A stretch of DNA of 64,000 nt from positions 1 to 64,000 of the forward strand of contig JAPPMY010000056.1 of assembly GCA_028818855.1 (NCBI GenBank). The letters run 5' to 3'. Within the stretch, counting starts at the first letter, position 1, and every line of letters starts with the position of its first letter. Positions 1 to 7,045 of this stretch are shown here, in pieces. The notes under the pieces are model-generated. The model made no database searches. It was given only the letters and a program-made list of their open reading frames with translations, and was not told where the DNA came from. A program made the translations under genes and the position numbers. The stretch comes from Rhodospirillales bacterium. Its GTDB lineage: Bacteria; Pseudomonadota; Alphaproteobacteria; UBA828.

Positions 1-260
1 TCAAGGCGGTGCTGATCCTCCTGCTGGCCTATCTCGCGAGCCCCGTCGACCTGATCCCCGACGTGATCCCCGTGCTCGGGATGCTTGATGATCTCGCGGT
101 GGCTGCGGTTGCGCTCTGGCTCGCCTATCGCCTCACGCCCCGCCACGTCATGGAGGAATGCCGGGCCAAGGCGAGCGAGGCGGCCTCAGGGAAGGAAGGC
201 TGGGTCTCGAAGCTTTGGCGCATGATCGCGGGGGATGGCCGCCATCATCCAAGACAGTGA
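1..260 (+). CDS. DUF1232 (YkvA-like) small membrane protein, 5'-truncated by window edge
   Basis: The visible part is about 85 residues and opens inside the DUF1232 signature: a hydrophobic stretch, then 'SPVDLIPDVIPVLGMLDD', then a second hydrophobic helix. This two-helix pattern is typical of the family, whose biochemical role is unknown. The track's start (GTG at 9) is probably internal, because the frame is open to base 1 and the motif normally lies further from the N-terminus. The C-terminal tail is short and charged. The neighbour on the right is convergent and much more AT-rich, so this gene appears to mark the edge of the native high-GC backbone. Confidence 0.8.
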   Translation, partial: KAVLILLLAYLASPVDLIPDVIPVLGMLDDLAVAAVALWLAYRLTPRHVMEECRAKASEAASGKEGWVSKLWRMIAGDGRHHPRQ

Positions 261-334
261 TGGTGAAGGCAGAAGCGGGGGATTATCGAGGCTGCCCTGC
301 CCTGTGAAATGGCGCCGAAGCTGAACGTCCCCCT

Positions 335-1144
335 TTACCCCGCTGATCCAAAATCAGCAGGATCAGCTTGCGGGCAATTTTGAACTTCAAAGTGTTTGCT
401 ACTCAAGCCGCTGTCTCGGACGACGTCTTTATTGAGAAATACGCCCTTCGGGTGGAGTCTCACCGCGAAGAACATCTTCTCTCCGGAAACAAATATTTCC
501 CCATTTTCCCCCTCAACCAAGTTGAATTTCGTTGAAACTTTAGATATGACTTGACTTATGATTTCTGCAGATATGTCTTCCTTATATTCAACTTTGTATT
601 CCAGGTCGCCTTCTATTGCCGCTCTTGTCTGGCAAACAAACTCTCCGTCCATGATACGTTCAGTCACTTCATCTCCACAGGACTTGTCCTGGAGAGCGGC
701 CATCTTTATTTCTCGTAGTTTGGCGTCTGATATTAGTAAAACTCGAGGATTTTTGATTTCAGAAGAGAACTCCTTTAGGACACTTTTGTTTCCTTCTGTT
801 GTAAAGAAACTCTTGATGATGCCCTCTATACTCAGTTTTGCATCTTGATACTCGCTGATCTCAGTATGGGGAACCGGTGATTCCTCGGCTGCAGCCATTA
901 TTACTTCTCGGTCGACATCGCAGGTCGGGTGAAGCATCACCCGCCCATCGTCCGTAAATTTGACGGAGTTGATTGTGCCCGGAAGGTGAAGCGCAGTGGG
1001 TGGGACAATCGAATAATAGCCAATGCTAGCGGTCTTTTGAGTGACCGGATCCGGCTCATCCTCACTGTGGAGGAAGTATCCGACCCCCGCGGCTATCACC
1101 ACCATAGCTATCAGCAGACCGCGGTAATGCTCCTTCCTGAACAT
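335..1144 (-). CDS. hypothetical membrane-anchored protein in an AT-rich island
   Basis: A 269-aa protein I do not recognise. It starts with a short basic N-terminus and one membrane segment (about residues 10-25), followed by a soluble, probably periplasmic domain of mixed composition with four scattered cysteines. The start is supported by AGAGG five bases before the ATG; that Shine-Dalgarno lies in a small hairpin (CCGCC-AGA-GGCGG). Base composition differs strongly from the rest of the window: bases 541-600 are 28 % GC by direct count. This and the non-native codon use suggest recent acquisition. The next gene upstream on the same strand is the tiny cysteine-rich ORF at 1219-1347, and the two could be co-transcribed. 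No function is proposed. Confidence 0.75.
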   Translation of the reverse strand: MFRKEHYRGLLIAMVVIAAGVGYFLHSEDEPDPVTQKTASIGYYSIVPPTALHLPGTINSVKFTDDGRVMLHPTCDVDREVIMAAAEESPVPHTEISEYQDAKLSIEGIIKSFFTTEGNKSVLKEFSSEIKNPRVLLISDAKLREIKMAALQDKSCGDEVTERIMDGEFVCQTRAAIEGDLEYKVEYKEDISAEIISQVISKVSTKFNLVEGENGEIFVSGEKMFFAVRLHPKGVFLNKDVVRDSGLSSKHFEVQNCPQADPADFGSAG

Positions 1145-1218
1145 ATCCGCCTCTGGCGGCTACGCCGAGACGCGGGCAGCGTAGCCTCAGTAGTTTTGTC
1201 CCGACTTCAGACCTGAGC

Positions 1219-1347
1219 TTAACAACAGAACTGACCGTTATCGCCGCACGCTACGTAGCCTTGGGGACAAGCGAGGACAGCGCTCGGTGCCCACGTGGCC
1301 CCCGCAATTGCCGCTGTCAGAAGCGCTATTGCGAGCCAAGCTCTCAT
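1219..1347 (-). CDS. 42-aa secreted cysteine-rich peptide (not in ORF track)
   Basis: This ORF is too short for the supplied track. It begins with ATG at 1347 and ends with TAA at 1219-1221. A strong Shine-Dalgarno (AGGAGG, five bases before ATG) supports translation. Residues 1-26 look like a signal peptide: basic start, hydrophobic core, and a small-residue stretch ending 'SAVLA'. The predicted mature part is only about 16 residues, 'CPQGYVACGDNGQFCC', with four cysteines, the first at the cleavage point. It could form a tiny disulfide-bonded peptide, or the first Cys could be lipidated, although no convincing lipobox precedes it. Codon use is more AT-rich than in neighbouring native genes. 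The function is unknown; the signal, RBS and Cys pattern argue that it is real. Confidence 0.6.
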   Translation of the reverse strand: MRAWLAIALLTAAIAGATWAPSAVLACPQGYVACGDNGQFCC

Positions 1348-1393
1348 GTCAGCCTCCTACACAATCTCATGCCGCATGGATGAAATGTCTTAT

Positions 1394-1405
1394 TTGATAT
1401 ATCAA
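1394..1405. promoter_or_regulatory. perfect 12-bp palindrome upstream of cysteine-rich peptide gene
   Basis: The sequence TTGATATATCAA is its own reverse complement and lies 47 bases upstream of the ATG at 1347. In this position it could be an operator or overlap a promoter. A TTGACG hexamer lies further upstream on the minus strand (around 1420), but no well-spaced -10 box goes with it. Functional assignment is inference. Confidence 0.35.
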
Positions 1406-1464
1406 TTCAGGATAACTGGTCGGCGTCAACGACTAAATTTTGGTCATTGGATCGATTGAGGTGT

Positions 1465-1488
1465 GATCCCGGCGTTGGCGCCGGGATC
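1465..1488. repeat. perfect 10-bp stem-loop upstream of dmf operon
   Basis: GATCCCGGCG and CGCCGGGATC form a perfect 10-bp stem around a TTGG loop. No T-run follows on either strand, so it is not a standard intrinsic terminator. It resembles REP-type palindromes (GATCCCGG...CCGGGATC) found between genes in high-GC bacteria. It lies about 170 bp before the dimethylformamidase start. Confidence 0.5.
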
Positions 1489-1658
1489 CGGTGCGGCGCC
1501 GGACGCCGCTTTCCTGTGTGCCGGCCCCGCGTGCCGTGATGCTGTCCTGGGATTTCCTTGCCTGATGCCGGACCATCGGGCAGATTGCCGCCGGTTCCGT
1601 CGGCCGTTCTGCCTCTTGCGGCTGAGGGAAAGGCGGGACGCGCGTTAGGGAGGAAAGG

Positions 1659-2087
1659 ATGCGACCGAATATCCCCGAAGAGACCGGCATTCAGCTCGAT
1701 CAGGGCCGGGCCTCGACCGATGACTTCATCACGCGCACCTATGTGCTGCCGCTGCTCTCCGACCCGGAGACGCGGGCGCGGCTGATCGAAGAGCACCGCA
1801 ACAACCCGGTCGGCAAGCCCGGCAAGGCGGGCAAGGCCGGCGTCGGCCACAGCCCCGATCTCATCACGGTGATCGACAAGCTGCGGCGCGCGCCGATGAC
1901 CGGCAAGTACGTGCGGATCTGCACCAGGCCCCACGAGGAATACCGCATCGGCATCACCTCCGGCGTGCGCGGGGAGCCGGTCAAGATCCTGGAGGACGAG
2001 GCGTATCCGAGCGAGGACGCGTGCGAGCACGCGATCTTCGTAAAGCGCGTGCATGATCTGCTCGCGCTCTACGGCTATGGCTCGTAG
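1659..2087 (+). CDS. dmfA1: N,N-dimethylformamidase small (alpha) subunit
   Basis: This 142-aa protein precedes the large subunit by 44 bp and matches the small subunit of N,N-dimethylformamidase in size and position (about 130-140 aa in known enzymes). The enzyme hydrolyses dimethylformamide to dimethylamine and formate in the cytoplasm; the small subunit is a structural partner without the iron site. Visible features are the N-terminal 'TRTYVLPLLSDPETRARLIEEH' helix region shortened here to its core, and a C-terminal module 'GKYVRICTRPHEEYRIG' followed by a helix. The start has an excellent RBS (AGGGAGGAAAGG before ATG). The C-terminal module recurs in the gene at 4548. Confidence 0.85.
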   Translation: MRPNIPEETGIQLDQGRASTDDFITRTYVLPLLSDPETRARLIEEHRNNPVGKPGKAGKAGVGHSPDLITVIDKLRRAPMTGKYVRICTRPHEEYRIGITSGVRGEPVKILEDEAYPSEDACEHAIFVKRVHDLLALYGYGS

Positions 2088-2131
2088 ACGCCCCCTCTGA
2101 ATTCGACGAACACACGGTTGGGAGACACGAC

Positions 2132-4480
2132 ATGCTGCGGATCACCGGATACAGCGACTGCTACTCGATCCGTCCGGGCGATGACATCACGTTCTATGTG
2201 AACTCCGAGAAGGGCGAAGACTACGAGGCCAAGCTCGTCCGCCTGATACACGGCGACACCAACCCCGACGGGCCGGGCTACAAGGAAGAAGAGATCGACG
2301 CGCCGTTCGACGGCAACCACACGGGGCGCAACCAGAAGATCCACGGCGGCTCCTACGTGGTCGTGCCGCACGACGAGCGCATGTCCGTCTCGAGCTTCAC
2401 CATCCAGGCATTCATCTTCCCGACGACGCCGACCAAGGGCCGCCAGGGCATCCTGACCAAGTGGGTGAACGACACCGGCTACGGGCTCTTCGTCGACGAC
2501 GACGGCAGCCTCGCGTTCTGCATCGGCGACGGCAACCACGTGCACAAGATCTCGAGCGGCAAGCCGCTGCTGCGGAAGGTCTGGTACCTTGCGGCCGCCT
2601 CCTACGATGCGGACACCGGCGAGATTCGCCTCTACCAGGAGCCGGTGGTGACGTCCGCCAACGGCGGCCTCGGCATGGCGCTGCTGCATCCGGCTGAGGA
2701 GACGACGAACCAGGTTTCCGGCAGCTCCGATGTCGCGCCCGGCGCCAACGACGCGCCTTTCCTGATGGCGGCCTCGACCCGGGTCTCGGATTCCGGCCGC
2801 TCCATCTGCGGCGCCCACTACAAGGAGGCGCTGACGCCGGTGGCGCTGCCGGAGCAGTGCGATACCTACAACGGCAAGATCGACCGCCCCCGGCTCACCG
2901 CCGTAGCGCTCGGCAAGCACGAGATCGATGCGCTCGCCCGCGGCTTCAAGGGCTGCCCGGCCGATCTGCGGCGCGTCGTGGTCGGCGCCTGGGACTTCCA
3001 GGCCAACATCACGAAGAACATCGCCTCCACCTACATCGTCGACACCTCGCCCAACGTGCTGAACGGCCACGCGATCAACCTGCCGGCCCGCGGCATGACC
3101 GGCTACAACTGGACGGCGGACGAGATCGTCTACCACCACGCGCCGGAGGAATACGGCGCGATCCACTTCCACGACGACGACATCGACGACGCCAGGTGGG
3201 ACGCGGACTTCTCCTTCACCGCGCCGGACGGGCTGAAGAGCGGCTTCTATGCCGCGCGGCTCCGCATCGGCGGCGAGGAATCGTCGGCGACGGAGGACTA
3301 CATCCCCTTCGTCGTGCGCCCGCCCAAGGATCAGCCGTCGGCGCAAGTCGCGGTCATCATCCCGACCAACAGCTACCTCGCCTACTCCAACGACAACCTG
3401 GCGACCAACTCGGTGGTGGCGCAGCTTCTCGCCGGCAAGGTGCCGCTCATGCAGGCCTCCGACCTCTACCTCAACGAGCACCGGGAGTACGGGCTCTCCA
3501 CCTATTCGCTGCACTCGGACGGCAGCGGCGTCTGCTATTCGTCGCGGCTCCGCCCGATCCTCAACATGCGGCCCAAGTACCGGCACTGGCTCTCGCCCTC
3601 GCTCTGGCAGCTCAACGGCGACCTGCACCTCACCGACTGGCTGGAGGCCGTGGGCTTCGACTACGACCTGCACACCGACGAGGACCTGGACCGCGAGGGC
3701 GTGGCGCTGCTGAACCAGTACCGCGTCGTGCTCACGGGCTCGCATCCGGAGTATTCGTCCGAAGCGATGATCGACGCCTACGAGGCCTACCAGCACCAGG
3801 GCGGGCGCTGGCTCTACCTCGGCGCCGACGGGTTCTACTGGTGCAGCCAGTACCACCCGGACAACGGCAACATCATCGAGGTCCGCAAGGGCGAAGCGGG
3901 GACGCGCGCCTGGACCGCCAACCCCGGCGAGTACAACAACGCCTTCGACGGCAAGTACGGCGGCATGTGGCGGGCGCGGGGGCGCATCCCGAGCAAGGTC
4001 TGCGGCCTCACCTTCACGGCCTACGGCTTCGACGTGTCCTCCTACTACCGGCGCGAGCCCGACAGCTTCCGCACCGAGTGCGAGTGGATCTTCGAGGGCA
4101 TCGGCGATGACGAGATCATCGGCGACTTCGGGCTGGTGGGCGGCGGCGCCGCGGGGCTGGAGCTCGACCGCTACGACCTCGAGTTCGGCACGCCGCACAA
4201 GGGCTATCTGCTCGCGCGCTCCGAGGGCCACACCGACTTGATGCTCCAGGTCAACGAGGAGATCCACTTCGCCTGCCGCGGCTACTACGGCGGCGGCCAC
4301 GAGAACCCGCAGGTCCGGGCCGACATGATCTATTACAAGACGCCCAACGACGGGGCGGTGTTCGGGCCCGGCTCGCTGGTTTGGTGCGGCAGCCTTTCGC
4401 ACAACGACTACGACAACAACGTCTCCAAGATCATGAAGAACGTGATCGACGGCTTCCTCAAGGACGGCCCGCTGCCGTAA
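2132..4480 (+). CDS. dmfA2: N,N-dimethylformamidase large (beta) subunit
   Basis: The 782-aa catalytic subunit of N,N-dimethylformamidase (known homologues about 760 aa). Residues about 80-260 look like a LamG/concanavalin-like beta-sandwich. The C-terminal half is rich in Tyr, Trp, His and Glu and holds the catalytic domain ('SNDNLATNSV', 'VLTGSHPEYSSEAMIDAYE', 'LYLGADGFYW'). In characterised Paracoccus enzymes a mononuclear iron is held by two Tyr and one Glu; several conserved-looking Tyr/Glu positions are present here, but I cannot assign the ligands without an alignment. No signal peptide, so cytoplasmic. RBS GGGAG lies nine bases before the ATG. The product dimethylamine could feed methylamine catabolism; formate and formaldehyde handling genes occur elsewhere in the window. 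Confidence 0.9.
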   Translation: MLRITGYSDCYSIRPGDDITFYVNSEKGEDYEAKLVRLIHGDTNPDGPGYKEEEIDAPFDGNHTGRNQKIHGGSYVVVPHDERMSVSSFTIQAFIFPTTPTKGRQGILTKWVNDTGYGLFVDDDGSLAFCIGDGNHVHKISSGKPLLRKVWYLAAASYDADTGEIRLYQEPVVTSANGGLGMALLHPAEETTNQVSGSSDVAPGANDAPFLMAASTRVSDSGRSICGAHYKEALTPVALPEQCDTYNGKIDRPRLTAVALGKHEIDALARGFKGCPADLRRVVVGAWDFQANITKNIASTYIVDTSPNVLNGHAINLPARGMTGYNWTADEIVYHHAPEEYGAIHFHDDDIDDARWDADFSFTAPDGLKSGFYAARLRIGGEESSATEDYIPFVVRPPKDQPSAQVAVIIPTNSYLAYSNDNLATNSVVAQLLAGKVPLMQASDLYLNEHREYGLSTYSLHSDGSGVCYSSRLRPILNMRPKYRHWLSPSLWQLNGDLHLTDWLEAVGFDYDLHTDEDLDREGVALLNQYRVVLTGSHPEYSSEAMIDAYEAYQHQGGRWLYLGADGFYWCSQYHPDNGNIIEVRKGEAGTRAWTANPGEYNNAFDGKYGGMWRARGRIPSKVCGLTFTAYGFDVSSYYRREPDSFRTECEWIFEGIGDDEIIGDFGLVGGGAAGLELDRYDLEFGTPHKGYLLARSEGHTDLMLQVNEEIHFACRGYYGGGHENPQVRADMIYYKTPNDGAVFGPGSLVWCGSLSHNDYDNNVSKIMKNVIDGFLKDGPLP

Positions 4481-4547
4481 GGCGGAGGAGACGATACCGG
4501 TCGCGGCCGCGCAGGCCTGCGACAGTCCGGGCGGGGAGAGACTGCGG

Positions 4548-4934
4548 ATGAGCATTTCGGACAAGAGCCGCAGCTCTCTCATGCCCATGATCATGCCGCC
4601 GCCCGGCAAGAAGATGCTGCCCACTCGCGCGCAGGCGACCGCGCTGGAGGAGGCGCTGCTCGGCAACCTCGACCCCGACAAGCTGAACGACCTCTCCGAG
4701 ATCCTGTTCGCGCTGAACGCCCACAAGTTGGGCCCCATTCCGGGCTTCTACGTCGTGGTCTGCACCAAGACGGACGAGGAGTGGTGCGTGGGCCAGCTCG
4801 CCGCCGACCGCGCGAAGCCGCTGATCATGTTCGAGGACATGCGCTTCGATAGGCCCGAAGCCGCGCTCGCGGCCGCCGAGAAGCTGAAGGCCGAGGACGA
4901 CGCAGCGGGCCGGAGCCCCATCGTCACCGGCTGA
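4548..4934 (+). CDS. dimethylformamidase small-subunit-like paralogue
   Basis: A 128-aa protein 67 bp after dmfA2 on the same strand, with a good RBS (GGGGAGAG). I do not know a named family for it. Its second half lines up by eye with the C-terminal module of DmfA1: 'GFYVVVCTKTDEEWCVG' against 'GKYVRICTRPHEEYRIG'. Both are preceded by a leucine-rich helix, and both are followed by P-x(4)-ED and an Ala/Lys-rich helix. It may therefore be a duplicated, diverged small subunit: a third component, an assembly factor, or an alternative partner of the large subunit. The last 30 bp of the gene are part of a direct repeat (4905-4939) whose second copy lies beyond hicBA. Confidence 0.65.
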   Translation: MSISDKSRSSLMPMIMPPPGKKMLPTRAQATALEEALLGNLDPDKLNDLSEILFALNAHKLGPIPGFYVVVCTKTDEEWCVGQLAADRAKPLIMFEDMRFDRPEAALAAAEKLKAEDDAAGRSPIVTG

Positions 4935-4939
4935 TGCGG
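4905..4939 (+). repeat. direct repeat, copy 1 (flanks hicBA)
   Basis: A 35-bp sequence (GCGGGCCGGAGCCCCATCGT...) at the 3' end of the small-subunit-like gene. It recurs at 5472-5506 with 33 of 35 bases identical and in the same orientation. Copies 1 and 2 bracket the hicBA toxin-antitoxin genes, as expected for an insertion or a local duplication. Confidence 0.8.
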
Positions 4940-4958
4940 CGCCGGCTCCATCCGGCGC
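4939..4958. terminator. stem-loop between dmf operon and hicA (possible bidirectional terminator)
   Basis: GCGCCGG-CTCCAT-CCGGCGC forms a perfect 7-bp stem with a 6-nt loop, exactly between the convergent 3' ends of the small-subunit-like gene (+) and hicA (-). No U-tract follows, so terminator function is a guess from position. It starts where direct-repeat copy 1 ends. Confidence 0.4.
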
Positions 4959-4963
4959 GGTAA

Positions 4964-5176
4964 TCACAGATCGTCAGGCGACAATCCCGTTCGCTTCGCA
5001 ATGCGGGCCAGCATGCGCGGCCCGATCTCTTCCTTGTCATGGAACGCAAAGACGAAGTCAGGATAGCCGTCTCTCGACAGGGTCCGGTGCGACCCCGACG
5101 TGCGCTTGATCTTCCAACCGATGCGCTCTAAAGCGGTGAGCACGCGGCGCGCTCGTGCGCTGCCCCATCGGCTCAT
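4964..5176 (-). CDS. hicA: HicA-family toxin (mRNA interferase)
   Basis: A 70-aa protein with the HicA/YcfA fold pattern: an N-terminal helix, 'LTALERIGWKIKRTSGSHRTLSR' with the catalytic His in the G-S-H motif (about residue 29), then beta strands and 'HDKEEIGPRMLARIAKRTGLS'. HicA toxins are small double-stranded-RNA-binding-like ribonucleases that cleave mRNA and are neutralised by HicB. Its ATG overlaps the hicB stop (ATGA at 5173-5176), so antitoxin comes first in the transcript. The pair lies on the strand opposite the dmf genes and between two direct repeats, suggesting a mobile cassette. Confidence 0.85.
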   Translation of the reverse strand: MSRWGSARARRVLTALERIGWKIKRTSGSHRTLSRDGYPDFVFAFHDKEEIGPRMLARIAKRTGLSPDDL

Positions 5177-5379
5177 GCGGCGGCGAAGGTGATCCTGATC
5201 GGCTCGACAGGCTGCTCTCCCGCCTCGATCCTCTCGGCGAGAACCCGGAGCGCGAGGGCCTCGACCCTGGCGATCGCCTCGCTCCGGCTCGTCCCGTACG
5301 TCATCGCGCCCGGGATCTCGGCGATCTCCGCGATCCAGCGTCCGTCCTCTTCCCGCTCGACCTCTATCGTGAACCGCAT
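5173..5379 (-). CDS. hicB: HicB-family antitoxin
   Basis: A 68-aa protein (start at the internal Met 'MRFTIEVEREEDGRW', 36 bp into the longer track ORF) with the HicB N-terminal fold: 'IEVEREEDGRWIAEIAEIPGAMTYG' followed by a helix 'SRSEAIARVEALALRVLAERIE'. HicB binds and neutralises HicA. The short C-terminus seems to lack a separate helix-turn-helix or ribbon-helix-helix DNA-binding domain, so autoregulation may be weak or may need the complex. The stop codon overlaps the hicA start by four bases, a sign of translational coupling. Confidence 0.85.
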   Translation of the reverse strand: MRFTIEVEREEDGRWIAEIAEIPGAMTYGTSRSEAIARVEALALRVLAERIEAGEQPVEPIRITFAAA

Positions 5380-5471
5380 CCGCCTGTCGCCTGCTCGTGG
5401 AGGGTCCGCTGCCAAGTCCGCGGGCCGCTCTCGAACCGGAGTGTCACCGAGCGCAGGCAGGTTGTCCAGCC

Positions 5472-5506
5472 GCGGGCCGGAGCCCCATCGTCAGCGGCCG
5501 ATGCGG
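5472..5506 (+). repeat. direct repeat, copy 2 (flanks hicBA)
   Basis: Second copy of the 35-bp repeat (33/35 identical to 4905-4939), here lying 30 bp upstream of the PhnD-like gene and outside any real coding sequence. In copy 1 the same bases encode the C-terminus of the small-subunit-like protein. This copy therefore looks like a duplicated fragment of that gene's 3' end left beyond hicBA. Confidence 0.8.
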
Positions 5507-5535
5507 GAAGGCCCGGCTCGACCGCCCGGTCGCCC

Positions 5536-6315
5536 ATGAGCGCGGGGACGCGACTCGCCAGCCTGCCGATGTACTGCGAGGCCGAGATTCGCCCGGCGAC
5601 GGAGCGCTGGTGGGCGGGCCTCGCCCGGCACCTGCGGGAGCAGGGCGTGCAGGGTGTCCCGGATGCGCTCACGTGGCCGGACGACTACCACGGGCATTGG
5701 CGCTCGCCCGGGCTGCTCTTCAGCCAGACTTGCGGCTATCCCTTCGTCAACGTCCTGGGGCCGGCGGTGAAGCTCGTTGCGACGCCCAGCTACGACGCGC
5801 CGGGATGCGCCGCCGCCGCGTACGCCGCGCACGTCATCGTCCGCGAGGATGCGGGCGCGCGCTCCGTCGCCGACCTGCGGGGCAGCCGGCTCGCAGCCAA
5901 CGGCACGGGCTCCTATTCCGGCTACCACGTCTGGCGGCACATGCTGCCCGCAGGCGAGGACCCGCCCTCCTTCTTCGGAGTGATCGCCGCCTCCGGCTCC
6001 CATCGCGCCAGCATCCGCCTCGTCGCGGCCGGGGAGGCGGACGCCTGCGCGGTCGACTGCGTCACCCATGCCCTGATCGCCGACCGGGCCGCCGACGAGC
6101 TGCGCGGCACCCGCATTCTGACCACGTCTCCGACTGCGCCGGGGATGCCCTACGTCACCGGGGCTGCGACATCGGACGAGGACATCGCAAGAATGCGCGA
6201 GGGACTGCGCGCCGCCCTCGCGGACCCGTCGCTCGCGCCCGACCGCCACGTGCTGCACCTCACCGGCATAAGCGTGCGGACGGACGAAGATTACGTGAAC
6301 GCGTTTCGAGATTAG
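5536..6315 (+). CDS. PhnD/transferrin-like substrate-binding-fold protein without signal peptide
   Basis: A 259-aa protein starting 'MSAGTRLASLPMYC' (track ORF is over-extended upstream). The sequence follows the periplasmic-binding fold of the phosphate/phosphite/phosphonate group: an early 'LFSQTCGYPF' segment, 'YAAHVIVREDAGARSVADLRGSRLAANG' and a hinge 'HRASIRLVAAGEADACAVDCVTHAL'. No hydrophobic signal sequence is visible, so it is probably cytoplasmic or a stand-alone sensor-like protein rather than a transporter subunit; no cognate permease is adjacent. It may be the last gene of the dmf operon, displaced by hicBA. The 3' end overlaps the convergent permease gene by four bases. The ligand is unknown. 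Confidence 0.7.
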   Translation: MSAGTRLASLPMYCEAEIRPATERWWAGLARHLREQGVQGVPDALTWPDDYHGHWRSPGLLFSQTCGYPFVNVLGPAVKLVATPSYDAPGCAAAAYAAHVIVREDAGARSVADLRGSRLAANGTGSYSGYHVWRHMLPAGEDPPSFFGVIAASGSHRASIRLVAAGEADACAVDCVTHALIADRAADELRGTRILTTSPTAPGMPYVTGAATSDEDIARMREGLRAALADPSLAPDRHVLHLTGISVRTDEDYVNAFRD

Positions 6316-7034
6316 CGCGGGTCGGAGACGGCGCGGCCGCTTGCGGGGCGCTCGCGCATGTGGCCGGAGAGGCGGTGCTCGATGAAGCGCGAGAGCAGGA
6401 TGAAGAAGTAGCTCATCACGAGGTACATCAGGCCGGCGGTGATGTAGAGCTTGTAGGGCTCGAAGCTGCGGGCGACGATGATGCGGGCGACCCCCGTGAG
6501 GTCCAGCAGCGTGATGATCGAGACCAGCGAGGTCGCCTGCAGCAGGAACACCACCTCGTTGGTGTAGGCCGGCAGGGCGATGCGGAAGGCCTTGGGCAGC
6601 ACGATGCGGCGGTAGAGCAGGGTGCCCGAGTAGCCGAGCGCGCGCGCGGCCTCGATATCGCCGCGCGGCACGCCCTGGATCGCGCCCCGCAGGATCTCGG
6701 CGGTGTAGGCGGCGGTGTTGAGCGTCAGCGTGAGCACGGCGCAGAAGTAGGCCTCGCGGAACAGCACCCAAAGCCCGATGGAATCGAGGAAGGGCCGGAA
6801 CTGGCCGGAGCCGTAGTAGACCAGGAAGAGCTGCACCAGCAGCGGGGTGCCGCGGAAGTAGAGGATGTAGCCGTAGACCGGCATCCACAGCAGCGGGTTG
6901 GACGAGAGCCGCATGATCGCGAGCGGCACGGCGAGCGCAAGGCCGATCAGCACGCTGACGACCGTGATCTCCAGCGTGAGCGCAGCCCCGTCCAGCAGGC
7001 GGGGCAGGCTCTCCCAGATGATCGCGAGGTCCAT
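6312..7034 (-). CDS. polar amino-acid-type ABC transporter permease (HisM-like)
   Basis: A 240-aa inner-membrane permease starting 'MDLAIIWESLPRLLDG' (the 463-aa track ORF is a read-through). It has about five membrane helices and the EAA loop 'DIEAARALGYSGTLLYRRIVLPKAFRIALP', the contact site for the ATPase. The family (HisM/GlnP type) imports amino acids and similar polar compounds. It lies 11 bp after the second permease and ends the operon dihydropyrimidinase - ATPase - binding protein - permease - permease. That context suggests the transporter brings in the cyclic ureide substrate, or the product, of the hydrolase. Confidence 0.88.
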   Translation of the reverse strand: MDLAIIWESLPRLLDGAALTLEITVVSVLIGLALAVPLAIMRLSSNPLLWMPVYGYILYFRGTPLLVQLFLVYYGSGQFRPFLDSIGLWVLFREAYFCAVLTLTLNTAAYTAEILRGAIQGVPRGDIEAARALGYSGTLLYRRIVLPKAFRIALPAYTNEVVFLLQATSLVSIITLLDLTGVARIIVARSFEPYKLYITAGLMYLVMSYFFILLSRFIEHRLSGHMRERPASGRAVSDPR

Positions 7035-7045
7035 CGCCCGCCGCC

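Larger units (their letters stand above)
1348..1658. other. 311-bp intergenic region between AT-rich island and dmf operon
   Basis: No convincing gene is visible; the ORFs in the track here are shadows. The left part (1348-1440) is AT-rich and holds the presumed promoter of the cysteine-rich peptide and a 12-bp palindrome. The right part returns to high GC and contains a perfect stem-loop (1465-1488). It ends with AGGGAGGAAAGG directly before the ATG of the dimethylformamidase small subunit. Confidence 0.6.

Noticed and set aside
2075-4738. 887-aa minus-strand ORF opposite dmfA2
   Set aside because: It is the antisense shadow of a clearly recognisable enzyme. Its composition (Val/Ala/Arg-rich, no domain) is typical of GC-rich antisense frames.
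5155-6315. 386-aa ORF covering hicB antisense plus PhnD-like protein
   Set aside because: The first 127 residues are antisense to hicB and the direct repeat; the domain begins at the Met at 5536.
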